This document shows, piece after piece, positions 1 to 9,338 of a stretch of 64,000 nt of DNA; the stretch's first letter is position 1; every line of letters starts with the position of its first letter. The DNA comes from Bacteroidia bacterium (GTDB lineage Bacteria > Bacteroidota > Bacteroidia > B-17B0 > Aurantibacillaceae), in contig JAEUTN010000014.1 of assembly GCA_016787895.1 (NCBI GenBank), positions 434,001 through 498,000 of the forward strand, read 5' to 3'. The position numbers and the translations under genes were made by a program. The notes below the pieces were generated by a model. That model was not told the DNA's origin. It saw only the letters and a list, made by a program, of their open reading frames with translations, and searched no databases.

Positions 1-309
1 CTCCGCCACACGCAAATCTTCTTCCCCATCTACATGCCTCAGGTATTCCATAAACACCTGGCCTTTATCGGCCGTGAGGGCCAGCATTTCGTAACGCAAA
101 GATGGCAAACGGTTAAAGGCGTCCTGCCACCATTCTCTTAAGGCTTCTTTTCCTTTGATCAGCCCCTTGGTTTTTGGATGACGCAATTTTAATTTTGGGC
201 TGTAATGCTGCGCATCGTTGTGATACAAAGCCAAAAGAGCATCCAGGTTATGGGTGTTAAAAGCACCGAACCAGCGCAAGGCAATTTGTTTATTTTGTTC
301 TGAAGGCAT
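1..309 (-). CDS. SnoaL-like / NTF2-fold protein (3' end cut by window)
   Basis: The reverse strand reads open from an ATG at 309 to the window edge, giving the first 103 residues. It begins MPSEQNKQIALRWFGAFN and continues with an LxALyHxDA-type stretch, a GKEALREWW segment and a strand ending MEYLRHVDGEE. This layout is typical of SnoaL-like (NTF2-fold) proteins of about 130-140 residues, a fold used both by small enzymes and by ligand-binding proteins, so the substrate cannot be predicted. It is divergent from the amidohydrolase, with 43 bases between the two starts. The C-terminus lies outside the window. Confidence 0.75.
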   Translation of the reverse strand, partial: MPSEQNKQIALRWFGAFNTHNLDALLALYHNDAQHYSPKLKLRHPKTKGLIKGKEALREWWQDAFNRLPSLRYEMLALTADKGQVFMEYLRHVDGEEDLRVAE

Positions 310-352
310 GAGGCATGGATTTGTGTGAAAAGATAAAACCTTAATTTTAGGC

Positions 353-1993
353 ATGCTAAAAAACGCTTTTATTTTAATTTCTTCAATTCTCTTTTTCACC
401 GGCTGTTCACTGAATAAAGAAGACGTTGACCTGATTGTTTGGAACGCGAGGATTTATACCGTTAACCCTGATTTTGCAGTGGTTGAAGCCATGGCTATCA
501 GGGGGGGACAAATTGTGGCCACGGGCTCTGACGAGAGTATTTTAGGTAGGTTCAACGCCAAAGACACCTTAAAACTGCAAGGCAAAACCGTTTTGCCGGG
601 ATTTATTGACGCGCATTGCCATTTTACCGGTTACGCCACCGACATGTGGAAGTGTAACCTCAACGGCACTCAATCCTTTGACGAAGTGTTGGATAAAATA
701 AAAGCCTTTGCTGCCACAGCGCCCATGACCTGGATCTACGGACGTGGCTGGGATCAGAACGATTGGGACAACAAAACCTTCCCCAACAAAACAGAATTGG
801 ATCAATTGTTTCCGAACCGCCCTGTATTTTTGAAACGTGTAGACGGGCACGCGGCACTGGTTAATCAATACGCTCTCAACCTCATGGGCATAACCGCTAA
901 TACAAAAGTGGAAGGTGGTGAAGTGGAGATAGTGAATGGTGCACTCACTGGAATGTTAATCGACAACGCCATGGATCTGGTTGACCGGAAAATTCCTGCC
1001 ATAAACGACAGTCTTGCAAAAGTATATTACAAAAAAGCGGAGCAAACCTGTTTTTCATACGGCCTCACCGGCGTGCACGATTGCGGGGTGAGTGAACACA
1101 CTGTGGACTTGCTTGATGAGGAACAAAAAGCAGGTCGAATAAAAATGAAAGTGTTTGCATTGCTGAGCGACGATACCTCCTACTACGAAAAGTGGATTAA
1201 AAAAGGCATTTATAAAACCGAACGTTTGAAAGTCGGAGGCTTTAAGGTATACACTGATGGGGCACTTGGCAGCCGGGGCGCTTGTTTACTTAAACCCTAC
1301 AGCGACAAAAAAGAATGGTCAGGATTTTTGCTCACCAGTCCACGACGCCTGACCCAGATTGCCAATCAATTGGTGGAAACCAATTTTCAATTGTGCAGTC
1401 ACGCCATTGGGGATAGCGCCAACCGACAGATTTTAAAAACCTATGCCGCCGCCCTGAAAGGAAAAAATGGCAGACGCTGGAGAATCGAACACGCGCAGGT
1501 TTTGAATGAAAATGATTTCTCGTATTTTAAAAATTACCACATCATTCCCTCTATTCAACCTACCCATGCCACCAGCGACATGTATTGGGCCAAGGACCGG
1601 CTGGGCGAAAAACGCCTGAAATATGCCTATGCTTATAAAACCCTGCTCGATACTGTGGGTATCATTGCCCTTGGTACGGATTTTCCGGTAGAAGACATTG
1701 CCCCGGTAAAAACATTTTACGCTGCCGTTGAACGCAAGGACAGCAAAGGATTTCCAAGTCAGGGATTTCAAAAAGAGAATGCACTCAGCCGCAAGGAAGC
1801 CTTAAAAGGCATGACCATCTGGGCAGCCTGTGCGGGTTTTGAAGAAAATGAAAAAGGAAGTCTTGAACCCGGAAAATACGCCGACTTTATTGTGTTGGAT
1901 ACCGACCTGATGACTTGCGAGGCAGAGGATATTCTTAAAACTCAGGTGGTGTTTACTTTTTTGAACGGCGAAAAAGTATTCAGTAAACCTTAA
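353..1993 (+). CDS. Exported amidohydrolase, YtcJ-like (Amidohydro_3 family), lipoprotein
   Basis: This 546-residue protein belongs to the metal-dependent amidohydrolases of the YtcJ/Amidohydro_3 type. The N-terminus is a lipoprotein signal with lipobox FTGC (Cys18), so it is probably anchored in the cell envelope. The metal-binding HxH lies at about 88-90 in GFIDAHCHF. Later family motifs include the CSHAIGD segment, the RIEHAQ segment and GTDFPVE, which carries the conserved Asp. Family members hydrolyse C-N bonds in varied substrates, and nothing here identifies the substrate. The stop codon overlaps the end of the convergent HAD gene by 4 bp. Confidence 0.88.
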   Translation: MLKNAFILISSILFFTGCSLNKEDVDLIVWNARIYTVNPDFAVVEAMAIRGGQIVATGSDESILGRFNAKDTLKLQGKTVLPGFIDAHCHFTGYATDMWKCNLNGTQSFDEVLDKIKAFAATAPMTWIYGRGWDQNDWDNKTFPNKTELDQLFPNRPVFLKRVDGHAALVNQYALNLMGITANTKVEGGEVEIVNGALTGMLIDNAMDLVDRKIPAINDSLAKVYYKKAEQTCFSYGLTGVHDCGVSEHTVDLLDEEQKAGRIKMKVFALLSDDTSYYEKWIKKGIYKTERLKVGGFKVYTDGALGSRGACLLKPYSDKKEWSGFLLTSPRRLTQIANQLVETNFQLCSHAIGDSANRQILKTYAAALKGKNGRRWRIEHAQVLNENDFSYFKNYHIIPSIQPTHATSDMYWAKDRLGEKRLKYAYAYKTLLDTVGIIALGTDFPVEDIAPVKTFYAAVERKDSKGFPSQGFQKENALSRKEALKGMTIWAACAGFEENEKGSLEPGKYADFIVLDTDLMTCEAEDILKTQVVFTFLNGEKVFSKP

Positions 1994-2688
1994 AAGAATT
2001 TTTTCAAGTCGAGGAGGTTGCGGATGCTTGCACCACTGCTATCTGTTGAATTCTCATTATCCAGGTGTATAGCAGCCCATCCGGCTTTAATAGCGCCTTG
2101 AACGTCGTTTTCAAAATTATCGCCAATCATCACACATTCCGCAGGCTCTGCTCCGCTCAGATGTTCTGCCAGACGGAAGATGCGTTCGTCGGGTTTATAC
2201 AAACCATGTTCTTCGCTGATGATAATGTTCTGAAAAAAATCACGTATGCCACCGCTATCGATTTTTATTCCCTGGATTTCGCGAAAACCATTGGTAATAA
2301 TATGAAGTGTATGTTTTGGGCGGAGGTAATTTAAAATTTCAAGGCACCCCTGTTTTAAAGTGCTGCCTTTTGGTGCACGACTGAGGTAGTGCTGTGTTAG
2401 TAGAAAGTTGTCTGATTCGTTTTCATAATTAAACCGTTTGAACGTTTCTTTGAAGCGTTGTTCGCGTAAATAGGTCTTGTCAATTTTTCCCTTACCGTAA
2501 AGCGACCAGAAAAGCAGGTTCACCCGTTTGTATTCTTCCAGAAAAACATCCACTTCTGAATTTAGTTTATGGCGGAGGTCAAACTCCAGGTACAACTCTT
2601 TTAATACCCGCTCTGAATTACTTTGAAAATCCCAGAGGGTATCGTCGAGATCAAAAAAAATGTGCTTTTTATGACTCCAGTTGTGCAT
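1990..2688 (-). CDS. HAD-IA hydrolase, YjjG-like (nucleotidase/phosphatase)
   Basis: The product (232 residues from the chosen start) carries the HAD nucleophile motif FFDLDDTLW with Asp13 and Asp15, the motif II region LHIITNGF and motif IV MIGDNFENDVQGA. Overall it resembles YjjG-type 5'-nucleotidases. I chose ATG 2688 over the longer possible start at 2736 because it places the nucleophile close to the N-terminus. It also leaves only one base after the stop codon of the upstream membrane-protein gene, so the two are probably co-transcribed and translationally coupled. The exact substrate is unknown. Confidence 0.85.
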   Translation of the reverse strand: MHNWSHKKHIFFDLDDTLWDFQSNSERVLKELYLEFDLRHKLNSEVDVFLEEYKRVNLLFWSLYGKGKIDKTYLREQRFKETFKRFNYENESDNFLLTQHYLSRAPKGSTLKQGCLEILNYLRPKHTLHIITNGFREIQGIKIDSGGIRDFFQNIIISEEHGLYKPDERIFRLAEHLSGAEPAECVMIGDNFENDVQGAIKAGWAAIHLDNENSTDSSGASIRNLLDLKKFF

Positions 2689-2689
2689 A

Positions 2690-3133
2690 TTAAAAAAGGG
2701 AGAACGCGAAATAAAACACCAATTCCCAGAACACAACGGATACGCTTAAATAAAGAATGATTTTCCGTTTGTTTTTAAAAAAGCGTTCGGCCAAAAATGC
2801 GCCAAGGGGTGTTGAGAGTATTAAAGGGGTGATGGTAGCGATTCCCAATAATCCGAAGCGTTGTTTGATTTTTATCACACGGCGGTTAAAAGGTGTGAAA
2901 ATTGGCTTTTTATGAATCAAGTGGCGTTTAGCCCGGTACTCGTGTACTTTTTTCAGAATGACGGCACTCAGATAGGTGAACACGATATTGCCGGTAACAC
3001 CTCCTGCGGTACACACTAAAAAATAAGTGAGAAAATCATCCTTAAACAATACCAGTGCGGTTGGTACACCGGCTTTACAAAACAATACGGTACAGGTGAG
3101 GTATACACCAAGAATCTTAAAAAGAGTTGTCAT
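2690..3133 (-). CDS. Small multi-pass membrane protein, function unknown
   Basis: From ATG 3133 this gives a 147-residue protein with about four hydrophobic segments (starting near residues 5, 35, 95 and 125) and a basic cytoplasmic-looking stretch around residues 62-92. A GLLGIATITPLILSTPLGAF segment resembles the re-entrant Gly/Pro-rich helix of the small multi-drug export (Sm_multidrug_ex) and SNARE-associated membrane families, but the match is only by eye. It lies one base upstream of the HAD phosphatase and probably shares its transcript. An upstream start at 3184 is possible but less likely, because it would add a non-hydrophobic tail before TM1. Confidence 0.65.
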   Translation of the reverse strand: MTTLFKILGVYLTCTVLFCKAGVPTALVLFKDDFLTYFLVCTAGGVTGNIVFTYLSAVILKKVHEYRAKRHLIHKKPIFTPFNRRVIKIKQRFGLLGIATITPLILSTPLGAFLAERFFKNKRKIILYLSVSVVFWELVFYFAFSLF

Positions 3134-3230
3134 TCCGCAAAGCTTCAGTTCTAAGAAAAAAGGTGAGAAACATAAGGGGCTCAAGGTAAGTGATTCCTCT
3201 CACATGGGGAAATTCCAAAGCTGCCGGGAT

Positions 3231-3263
3231 TTTGGTGCGTTCAATTAATTTTCTTTAATTTTG
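3231..3263 (+). promoter_or_regulatory. Promoter of gdhA, Bacteroidota type
   Basis: A TAATTTTG box (3256-3263) matches the Bacteroidota -7 consensus TAnnTTTG. TTTG at 3231-3234 serves as the -33 element with a 21-bp spacer. The start codon follows 25 bases after the box. Confidence 0.7.
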
Positions 3264-3288
3264 CACCCTATTCTTAAACCCCGATTAC

Positions 3289-4569
3289 ATGTCAACAACA
3301 ACCTTAAATGCAGCCCAGGGACAACATACTCAAAGTATGTTTGAAGCGGTATTGGCCCGCCTTGATGCGGCCGCCAAAATCATGAACCTTAGTGAAGAAG
3401 TATCCACTGTGCTGAAAAACCCGGCCAAACAGGTGAAAGTAAGCTTACCTGTGATGATGGATAACGGCTCCTTAAAAATATTCAATGGTTACAGAACCAT
3501 ACACAGCACCCACCTTGGCCCAAGCAAAGGCGGTATCCGTTACGCAATGGATGTGAATGCCGATGAAGTAATGGCACTGGCTGCCTGGATGAGCTTTAAA
3601 TGCGCTGTTGTGAACCTGCCTTATGGCGGTGCAAAAGGTGGCATTAAGCTTGACCCTCGCGCCCACAGCGTTGGTGAGTTGGAGCGCATCTCCCGCGCAT
3701 ACGCAGTAGCCATGAAAGATGTGTTTGGTGTAAACAAAGACATTCCGGCACCTGATATGGGGACAAGCGGACGCGAAATGGCCTGGATTCTTGACGAATT
3801 CAATAAAATTACCGCCACCGACAGTCCCGGTGTAATTACCGGAAAACCGGTTGCAGTGGGTGGCTCTCTCGGAAGAGAAGCTGCTACAGGAAGAGGTGTG
3901 ATGATCAATACCTTGTGTGCCCTTAAAAAATTGGGTCTTAAACCTGAGAATGTAACAGCCGTTGTGCAAGGTTTTGGTAATGTGGGTTCACATGCGGCCC
4001 GTTTGCTGGCTGAAAAAGGAGTAAAGATTGTAGGTATTGGTGACCACAGCGCTTCTTATTACAACGAAAAAGGCATAGACGTGGCAGCTGCCATTGATTT
4101 TGCCTCAAAACACAACCGTAACCTGAAGGGCTTTACCGGTGCTACTGAAATTAAAAACGAAGAATTGCTCATCAGCAAATGCGACGTTTTAGTTCCTGCT
4201 GCCTTGCAAAACGTTATCACAATTGAGAACGCGCCAAAAATACAGGCGAAACTGATTGTGGAAGGTGCTAACGGACCAACCATGCCTGAGGCGGATCCTA
4301 TTCTGAATGAGAAAAAAATCATTTGTGTTCCCGATATTCTGGCTAACAGTGGCGGAGTAACCGTAAGTTATTTTGAGTGGGTTCAAAACAAAGCCAGCTA
4401 TTACTGGTCGGAAGAAGAAGTGAACCAAAAACACGATATAAAAATGGAAGAAGCCTTTGAAAACGTATGGGCCAATTCCACTGAATACAAGGTGAGCATG
4501 CGTTTGGGCGCCTACATAACTGCTCTGAAAAAACTAGAGCAAGGTGTGCGTCTGAAAGGCCACTATTAA
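3289..4569 (+). CDS. gdhA: Glutamate dehydrogenase (Glu/Leu/Phe/Val dehydrogenase family)
   Basis: This 426-residue enzyme interconverts glutamate with 2-oxoglutarate plus ammonia using NAD(P). The substrate domain has the K-containing motif GGAKGGIK with the expected catalytic lysine at about 116 and the GPSKGGIRY segment. The nucleotide-binding domain has GFGNVGSHAA near residue 228, and the NSGGVTVSYFEWVQ segment near the C-terminus is family-typical. Length and motifs fit hexameric class I-like enzymes of about 410-450 residues. It stands alone, with its own promoter and a strong terminator directly downstream. Coenzyme preference cannot be read with certainty. Confidence 0.95.
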   Translation: MSTTTLNAAQGQHTQSMFEAVLARLDAAAKIMNLSEEVSTVLKNPAKQVKVSLPVMMDNGSLKIFNGYRTIHSTHLGPSKGGIRYAMDVNADEVMALAAWMSFKCAVVNLPYGGAKGGIKLDPRAHSVGELERISRAYAVAMKDVFGVNKDIPAPDMGTSGREMAWILDEFNKITATDSPGVITGKPVAVGGSLGREAATGRGVMINTLCALKKLGLKPENVTAVVQGFGNVGSHAARLLAEKGVKIVGIGDHSASYYNEKGIDVAAAIDFASKHNRNLKGFTGATEIKNEELLISKCDVLVPAALQNVITIENAPKIQAKLIVEGANGPTMPEADPILNEKKIICVPDILANSGGVTVSYFEWVQNKASYYWSEEEVNQKHDIKMEEAFENVWANSTEYKVSMRLGAYITALKKLEQGVRLKGHY

Positions 4570-4590
4570 AGGTAAACTATCTGATTATCA

Positions 4591-4629
4591 GGCACCTGAA
4601 TTACAATGTTAATTTCAGGTGCCTTTTTT
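4591..4629 (+). terminator. Rho-independent terminator of gdhA
   Basis: A perfect 10-bp stem (GGCACCTGAA at 4591-4600 pairing with TTCAGGTGCC at 4614-4623) with a 13-base loop is followed by six T residues (4624-4629). It starts 21 bases after the gdhA stop. Confidence 0.9.
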
Positions 4630-4642
4630 GTTATTTTATTTT

Positions 4643-4650
4643 TAGATTTG
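4643..4650 (+). promoter_or_regulatory. -7 box of plsY promoter
   Basis: TAGATTTG matches TAnnTTTG and lies 29 bases before the plsY start, just after the gdhA terminator. No well-spaced TTG element was found upstream. Confidence 0.45.
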
Positions 4651-4679
4651 TTTTGACCTAAAAAATAACACAAAACGAC

Positions 4680-5303
4680 TTGAGTAACCTCTATGTTTTA
4701 ATTGCTTACCTTCTGGGTTCAATTCCAACCTCAGTATGGATAGGAAAGGTGTTTTATAACATCGATGTGAGGGAATTTGGAAGTGGGAACGCCGGAGCGA
4801 CCAATACGTTTCGGGTTTTGGGTAAAAAGGCAGGAATTCCGGTACTTATTATCGATATTTTAAAGGGTTCCCTGGCTGTAAGCCTTTCTTTTTTAAGCAC
4901 CTACGAGATCAACAGCAATGCCTTTATCAATTTGCAACTGGCTCTGGGTATTGCTGCTCTGATTGGGCATATTTTTCCCATTTTCGCCGGTTTCAGAGGA
5001 GGCAAAGGAGTTGCCACTATACTTGGGGTGGTGTTTTGTATTCTTCCGGTGGCTTGCTCTTTATCCCTCCTGGTGTTTCTGTTTGTGCTCCTGATCAGCC
5101 GCATTGTTTCCCTGTCTTCCATGATTGCCGGCTTAAGTTTCCCCATCATCCTGAACCTCGTGCTTCACAACCAAAACAGGGTGCTTATCATTTTTTCCAT
5201 CGTTGTTTCAGCCTTGCTAATCATTACACACCGTAAAAACATCAAACGTTTACTCAAAAAGGAAGAAAGTAAAGTGAAACTCTTCTCCGGTTCATCCAAA
5301 TAA
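4680..5303 (+). CDS. plsY: Glycerol-3-phosphate acyltransferase PlsY
   Basis: PlsY transfers the acyl group from acyl-phosphate to glycerol-3-phosphate, the first committed step of bacterial phospholipid synthesis, in the inner membrane. The 207-residue protein has the three family signatures: LLGSIPTSVWIGK at the N-terminus, the GSGNAGATNTFRVLG glycerol-3-phosphate motif, and GGKGVAT after the third membrane segment. Five or more hydrophobic helices are visible. The start is a TTG at 4680, since no in-frame ATG precedes the conserved first helix. The basic C-terminal tail after residue 180 is unremarkable. Confidence 0.93.
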   Translation: MSNLYVLIAYLLGSIPTSVWIGKVFYNIDVREFGSGNAGATNTFRVLGKKAGIPVLIIDILKGSLAVSLSFLSTYEINSNAFINLQLALGIAALIGHIFPIFAGFRGGKGVATILGVVFCILPVACSLSLLVFLFVLLISRIVSLSSMIAGLSFPIILNLVLHNQNRVLIIFSIVVSALLIITHRKNIKRLLKKEESKVKLFSGSSK

Positions 5304-5350
5304 GTGAAGGATGGCAATATTTTCCTTCCGAATCCCGTTTATTCCTTAAC

Positions 5351-6664
5351 ATGAAGTCCATTTTTAGGTTCCTGTTCTCTGCCCTCTTGCTCATAAGCCC
5401 GACTTTTTCAAAGGCTCAGCAGGAAACCGGGGAGGACTATGTGACACAAACCCTGAAATACGACAACTTTACTTATAAACCTAACATCCGCACCGTTCAG
5501 TTCCATCAGGTGGGTTTTGAATATCTCGCGCCCATTATTGATTTGCATGGGGCCGATCAACTGGAGTTGAATTTTGATGATTTGGATGCTGAACACAAAC
5601 AGTACAGCATTGCATTTGCATATTGCAACGCCGATTGGAGTCCAAGCAACCTGATGGTAAGCGAGTACCTTGAAGGTTATTATGAAATTAACCTGAATAA
5701 CAATTTCAGTTATTCCATGAATACCTTTCAGAAATACACCTATTACAACATCATCTTTCCGCTTAACAATGTTCGCTTTACGAAGAGCGGAAATTATGTT
5801 GTTTACGTTTACGAAAACGGCGACAAACAAAACCTGGTGCTCAGCCGCAGGTTTATGGTGTATGACAGCAAAGCGAAAATCGAAGCCTCGGTACGCCAGC
5901 CCATCGCCGGAGAAAACCAATTCAGTCAGCAGCAAATTGATTTTAAAGTCACCGGGGTCAATTATTTGCTCAACAACCCCTACAAAGACTTGCATGTTGT
6001 GATTATGCAAAACCACCGCTGGGACAATGCTGTAATGGACATCAAACCCACTTTTCTCTCGGGCAACAGTGTGGACTATTCTTTGATTGATGCCTGTATT
6101 TTTAACGGAGGAAATGAGTTCCGGTATTTTGATGTAAGAAGCACCCGTTTTTTAACCGAAAGGGTGAAAGAATTGTACAGAGACCAAAACAATCGCATGC
6201 ATGCCGTAGTGGTGAATGAGGAAAACAAAAAAAACAAACCCTACCTGTTTTACAACGACATTAATGGCGAGTACCTTATCCGCAATACTGAAACAACCGG
6301 ACATCCGGATACGGAGGCAGACTATGTTGAAGTGCATTTTTTTATTCCCTACCCTGAACCCGAACCCAAGGGTAATTTTTACATCCTGGGCCGACTCACC
6401 GACTGGCGCATGAACGCGAACAGTAAAATGACCTACAATGAAAAACGCTACGGTTACGAAACCACCTTGTATTTAAAACAAGGTTATTACAATTACATGT
6501 ACGTGCTGAGCAGCGATGATTACAAAGGTGGTGATCACACCATTATTGACGGAAGTTTTTTTGACACCGAAAATGAATACGACATTTTGGTGTATCACCG
6601 GCAATTTGGCACCTACCACGACCAATTAATCGCGCACAAACGATTTTCTTCCTTCAAACGCTGA
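5351..6664 (+). CDS. DUF5103 protein, type IX secretion system plug-type protein
   Basis: The 437-residue protein has a signal peptide (about residues 1-22, cleavage after SKA) and then matches the DUF5103 family. Members of this family include the Plug protein that closes the periplasmic side of the SprA translocon of the type IX secretion system in Flavobacterium johnsoniae. Visible features are the all-beta N-terminal half with the AYCNADW segment, and a C-terminal starch-binding/E-set-like part (GNFYILGRLTDW). Its presence agrees with the T9SS cargo proteins elsewhere in the window. The assignment rests on family resemblance read by eye. It converges on ruvC with a 10-bp gap. Confidence 0.8.
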   Translation: MKSIFRFLFSALLLISPTFSKAQQETGEDYVTQTLKYDNFTYKPNIRTVQFHQVGFEYLAPIIDLHGADQLELNFDDLDAEHKQYSIAFAYCNADWSPSNLMVSEYLEGYYEINLNNNFSYSMNTFQKYTYYNIIFPLNNVRFTKSGNYVVYVYENGDKQNLVLSRRFMVYDSKAKIEASVRQPIAGENQFSQQQIDFKVTGVNYLLNNPYKDLHVVIMQNHRWDNAVMDIKPTFLSGNSVDYSLIDACIFNGGNEFRYFDVRSTRFLTERVKELYRDQNNRMHAVVVNEENKKNKPYLFYNDINGEYLIRNTETTGHPDTEADYVEVHFFIPYPEPEPKGNFYILGRLTDWRMNANSKMTYNEKRYGYETTLYLKQGYYNYMYVLSSDDYKGGDHTIIDGSFFDTENEYDILVYHRQFGTYHDQLIAHKRFSSFKR

Positions 6665-6674
6665 TTCAGGCAGT

Positions 6675-7232
6675 TTATACTTTACGTTTCGGGTTATCAC
6701 TTAAAAAAGCTTTCCAGCCTGAATAGGATTTTGAAGCGCCCTCATCCCCTTTCTTTTGATAATAATGGCAAAGTGCTGCACCCAGCGCATCGGTGGCGTC
6801 GAGGTAATCGTGGGTGGTATCCAGTCCCAATGTTTGTTTTAACATAGCCGCTACTTGTTCCTTGCTGGCATTGCCATTTCCGGTAATACTCATTTTTATT
6901 TTTTTCGGGGAGTATTCCGTGATGGGAATGTTCCTGCTCAAAGCGGCCGCTATGGCTACGCCCTGGGCTCGCCCCAGTTTAAGCATGGATTGCACATTTT
7001 TGCCAAAGAATGGCGCTTCAATGGCCAGTTCATCGGGTTTAAATTCATCAATCAAACCACTCACACGTTCGAAAATCTTTTTGAGCCGTATGGCGTGATC
7101 ATCGTATTTTTCAAGTTTTAAAACTCCAATGCCCGGCACATGAAGTTTGGAGTTTTGAATGTGAAGCAGGCCATAACCCATTACCAGAGTTCCGGGGTCA
7201 ATGCCTAGAATAATTCGGTCGCCGGGTTTCAT
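6675..7232 (-). CDS. ruvC: Holliday junction resolvase RuvC
   Basis: RuvC cuts Holliday junctions in concert with RuvAB during recombination and repair. The 185-residue sequence has the RNase H-like fold landmarks: ILGIDPGT with Asp12, the second acidic residue Glu72 in [15 protein letters not shown], and the C-terminal pair Asp145 and Asp148 in [15 protein letters not shown]. These correspond to the four catalytic acids of E. coli RuvC. Length is close to the usual 160-190. It is divergent from the flippase-like operon (22 bases between starts); ruvA and ruvB are not in the window. Confidence 0.95.
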   Translation of the reverse strand: MKPGDRIILGIDPGTLVMGYGLLHIQNSKLHVPGIGVLKLEKYDDHAIRLKKIFERVSGLIDEFKPDELAIEAPFFGKNVQSMLKLGRAQGVAIAAALSRNIPITEYSPKKIKMSITGNGNASKEQVAAMLKQTLGLDTTHDYLDATDALGAALCHYYQKKGDEGASKSYSGWKAFLSDNPKRKV

Positions 7233-7254
7233 TTAAACTGTAAATTTAACCAAT

Positions 7255-8232
7255 TTGAAACGCGGCAAAAAAATACTTTCCTTCCTCCTCAAGCTTAGCA
7301 TCGGAGCAGCTGGTGTATACATCATTTACCGGCGTCTAAAAAACGAATTGGGTTGGGAACAGATTTCACTTTTGAAAAACGCCCTTCTTCAACCTTCTTC
7401 CCTTTTACTGCTTGTGATTAGTCTCTTTCTCATACCATTGAACTGGGGCTTAGAATCGCGCAAATGGCAACTCATCACCAAAAGCATTGAGTCCATCAGT
7501 TTTAAAACGGCCATACGTTCCGTATTCAGCGGGGTGTGCCTCGGCAATTTCGCGCCCGGAAGGGCCACTGAGTTTTTAGGAAAGATTCTTTTTTTCAGCG
7601 ATGAAAACAAAGGAAAAATAAGTGTGCTGCATTTTGTGAACGGCATGATACAGCTTGGTATTACCTTACTTGTGGGCGTATTGGCTTTACTCTTAAAGCT
7701 CGAAACCTTTTCAAAGGAGTATTTCTGGTTATTTTATCTTTTGCTTACTTCGGCCCTGGTATTGCTTGGTGTTTTTATGTTCTCTGTTTTACGGGTGAAT
7801 TTGTTTTTGAACCTTGTTTCAAAACTACTGTCCCGAAAATCCCAAACAGAAACCATCCGCGTAGTTTTTCCCAAATCGCTTTGGTTGAAGCTGCTTCTGC
7901 TTTCCCTGTTGCGTTACCTAACCTTTAGTTTGCAGTTTTTTCTTCTCCTCACGATTTTCTCACCCTCAGTTCAGCCATCAGCGCTTTTGCCCGGTATTGC
8001 TTTGTATTTTATGATGACCAGTCTTTTACCCATGATTTCGGTATTGGAAGCTGCTATTCGCGCGGCCATTGCCCTGATTGTTCTGGGCGATACCGGCTTA
8101 AGTTCTACCCTGCTCGCCCTTGCTACGGTAATGTTGTGGTTGTTTAATATTGTGTTGCCCAGCCTCATCGGGTATTTGGTGTTATTGCGCCTGAAATTTG
8201 ATTTTAAACTGATCTACAAACGAAACAAATGA
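7255..8232 (+). CDS. Lysylphosphatidylglycerol synthase TM-region / flippase-like membrane protein (UPF0104)
   Basis: This 325-residue protein has about eight hydrophobic segments and family features of the MprF-type flippase domain: an early NWGLESRKW segment, the CLGNFAPGRATEFLGKI segment corresponding to the conserved (P)GR..E motif, and a late ALIVLGDTG..LLA region. Homologues move lipid-linked or aminoacylated lipids across the inner membrane or have unknown roles; no synthase domain is attached here. The start is TTG 7255. The stop overlaps the glycosyltransferase start by 4 bp (ATGA), so the two are translationally coupled, which suggests a shared role in lipid or glycan handling. Confidence 0.82.
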   Translation: MKRGKKILSFLLKLSIGAAGVYIIYRRLKNELGWEQISLLKNALLQPSSLLLLVISLFLIPLNWGLESRKWQLITKSIESISFKTAIRSVFSGVCLGNFAPGRATEFLGKILFFSDENKGKISVLHFVNGMIQLGITLLVGVLALLLKLETFSKEYFWLFYLLLTSALVLLGVFMFSVLRVNLFLNLVSKLLSRKSQTETIRVVFPKSLWLKLLLLSLLRYLTFSLQFFLLLTIFSPSVQPSALLPGIALYFMMTSLLPMISVLEAAIRAAIALIVLGDTGLSSTLLALATVMLWLFNIVLPSLIGYLVLLRLKFDFKLIYKRNK

Positions 8233-9338
8233 TTGCTGTTTACCTGATTTTTGCGCTTCTCTTTTTTTATACCGTTCTGCTCCTGATCATGGCCTACGGT
8301 TACCTAAAATCAAATTATTTTATAACAACCCCGCTTCCCGCCCAAAGCCCAATCAGTCTTATTATCTGTGCGCGAAATGAAGAAAAACACATTTCCCTTT
8401 GTTTAAAATCCCTTCTTGCACAACGTTACAACAAAGCCCTTGTGCAATTGATAGTGGTTAACGATGCCAGCACCGACCATACACTTAAGATGGCCCAATC
8501 TATTTTAGGAACTTCAGGGATAAATTATACCCTCATCAACAACACAGCTCCCATTGGAAAAAAAGCGAGTATCAGCAAAGCCATGGAGCTCGCCCAACAC
8601 CCCACCATTATCACCCGCGATGCCGATACCTTTACGCTATCCACCGAATGGCTGAACAACCTGGCTCAATTTAAGGAAGCCGGCCATTACGACCTCGTTA
8701 TTGGTCCTGTTGCCATTGCTGAAAAAAGCGGTTTGCTCTGGGCCTTGCAATGTGTTGAAAACAATGTGCTGACGGTACTTTCTGCCGGCAGCGCATATTT
8801 TAATAAACCCTTCTTGTGCAGTGGCGCGAATTTGTTGTTTACCAAAGCCATTTTCGAAAAAGTGAACGGGTACCAAAGTCATGGTCATATTGCTTCCGGC
8901 GATGACGTGCTGTTTCTGGAGGATGTAAAAAAAACCAAAGACGCACGTATTGGATTTCTCAAAGCAAAGTCAGCGCTGGTATATACCTATCCTCAATTCC
9001 GAATTACCCAACTTTTAGTGCAAAAGGTGCGCTGGGCCCAAAAATTTAAGCACAATCCCAATGTGTTGAACCTCACCCTCAGCCTGCTCACCTTTAGCGT
9101 AAATGCCGCATGGGTTATGGCTTTTATTGGTTTCTTTCTACATGTCCCCTTTCATAACTATTTATTGGTATTTGTGTTGTTGAAATTGTTGGCCGAGCTA
9201 TTCTTGTTATTTTTAAGCAGGCGTTTTATGACAAACAAACATCTTTTTTGGTATGCATTTGCGGTGGCTTTCGTCTACCCGTTTTACGCCATCGTTGTTG
9301 CGCTTTTATCCCTTTTTCTCCAACCCAAATGGAAATGA
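8229..9338 (+). CDS. Membrane glycosyltransferase family 2
   Basis: The 369-residue protein starts with one membrane helix (about residues 4-25) and then a GT2 catalytic domain: SLIICARNEEKHI, the nucleotide-sugar Asp in VVNDASTDHT, the metal-binding RDADTF, GDDVLFL and the QKVRWAQKF motif, which corresponds to Q/RxxRW of processive or membrane GT2 enzymes. Three hydrophobic helices close the protein. Such enzymes attach sugars to lipids or polysaccharides on the cytoplasmic face of the membrane; donor and acceptor are unknown. It overlaps both neighbours by 4 bp and is the middle gene of a coupled trio. Confidence 0.9.
   Translation: MIAVYLIFALLFFYTVLLLIMAYGYLKSNYFITTPLPAQSPISLIICARNEEKHISLCLKSLLAQRYNKALVQLIVVNDASTDHTLKMAQSILGTSGINYTLINNTAPIGKKASISKAMELAQHPTIITRDADTFTLSTEWLNNLAQFKEAGHYDLVIGPVAIAEKSGLLWALQCVENNVLTVLSAGSAYFNKPFLCSGANLLFTKAIFEKVNGYQSHGHIASGDDVLFLEDVKKTKDARIGFLKAKSALVYTYPQFRITQLLVQKVRWAQKFKHNPNVLNLTLSLLTFSVNAAWVMAFIGFFLHVPFHNYLLVFVLLKLLAELFLLFLSRRFMTNKHLFWYAFAVAFVYPFYAIVVALLSLFLQPKWK

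Noticed and set aside
5408..6016. Open frame of about 200 codons on the minus strand
   Set aside because: It lies entirely antisense to the conserved DUF5103 gene and has no recognisable domain or promoter.
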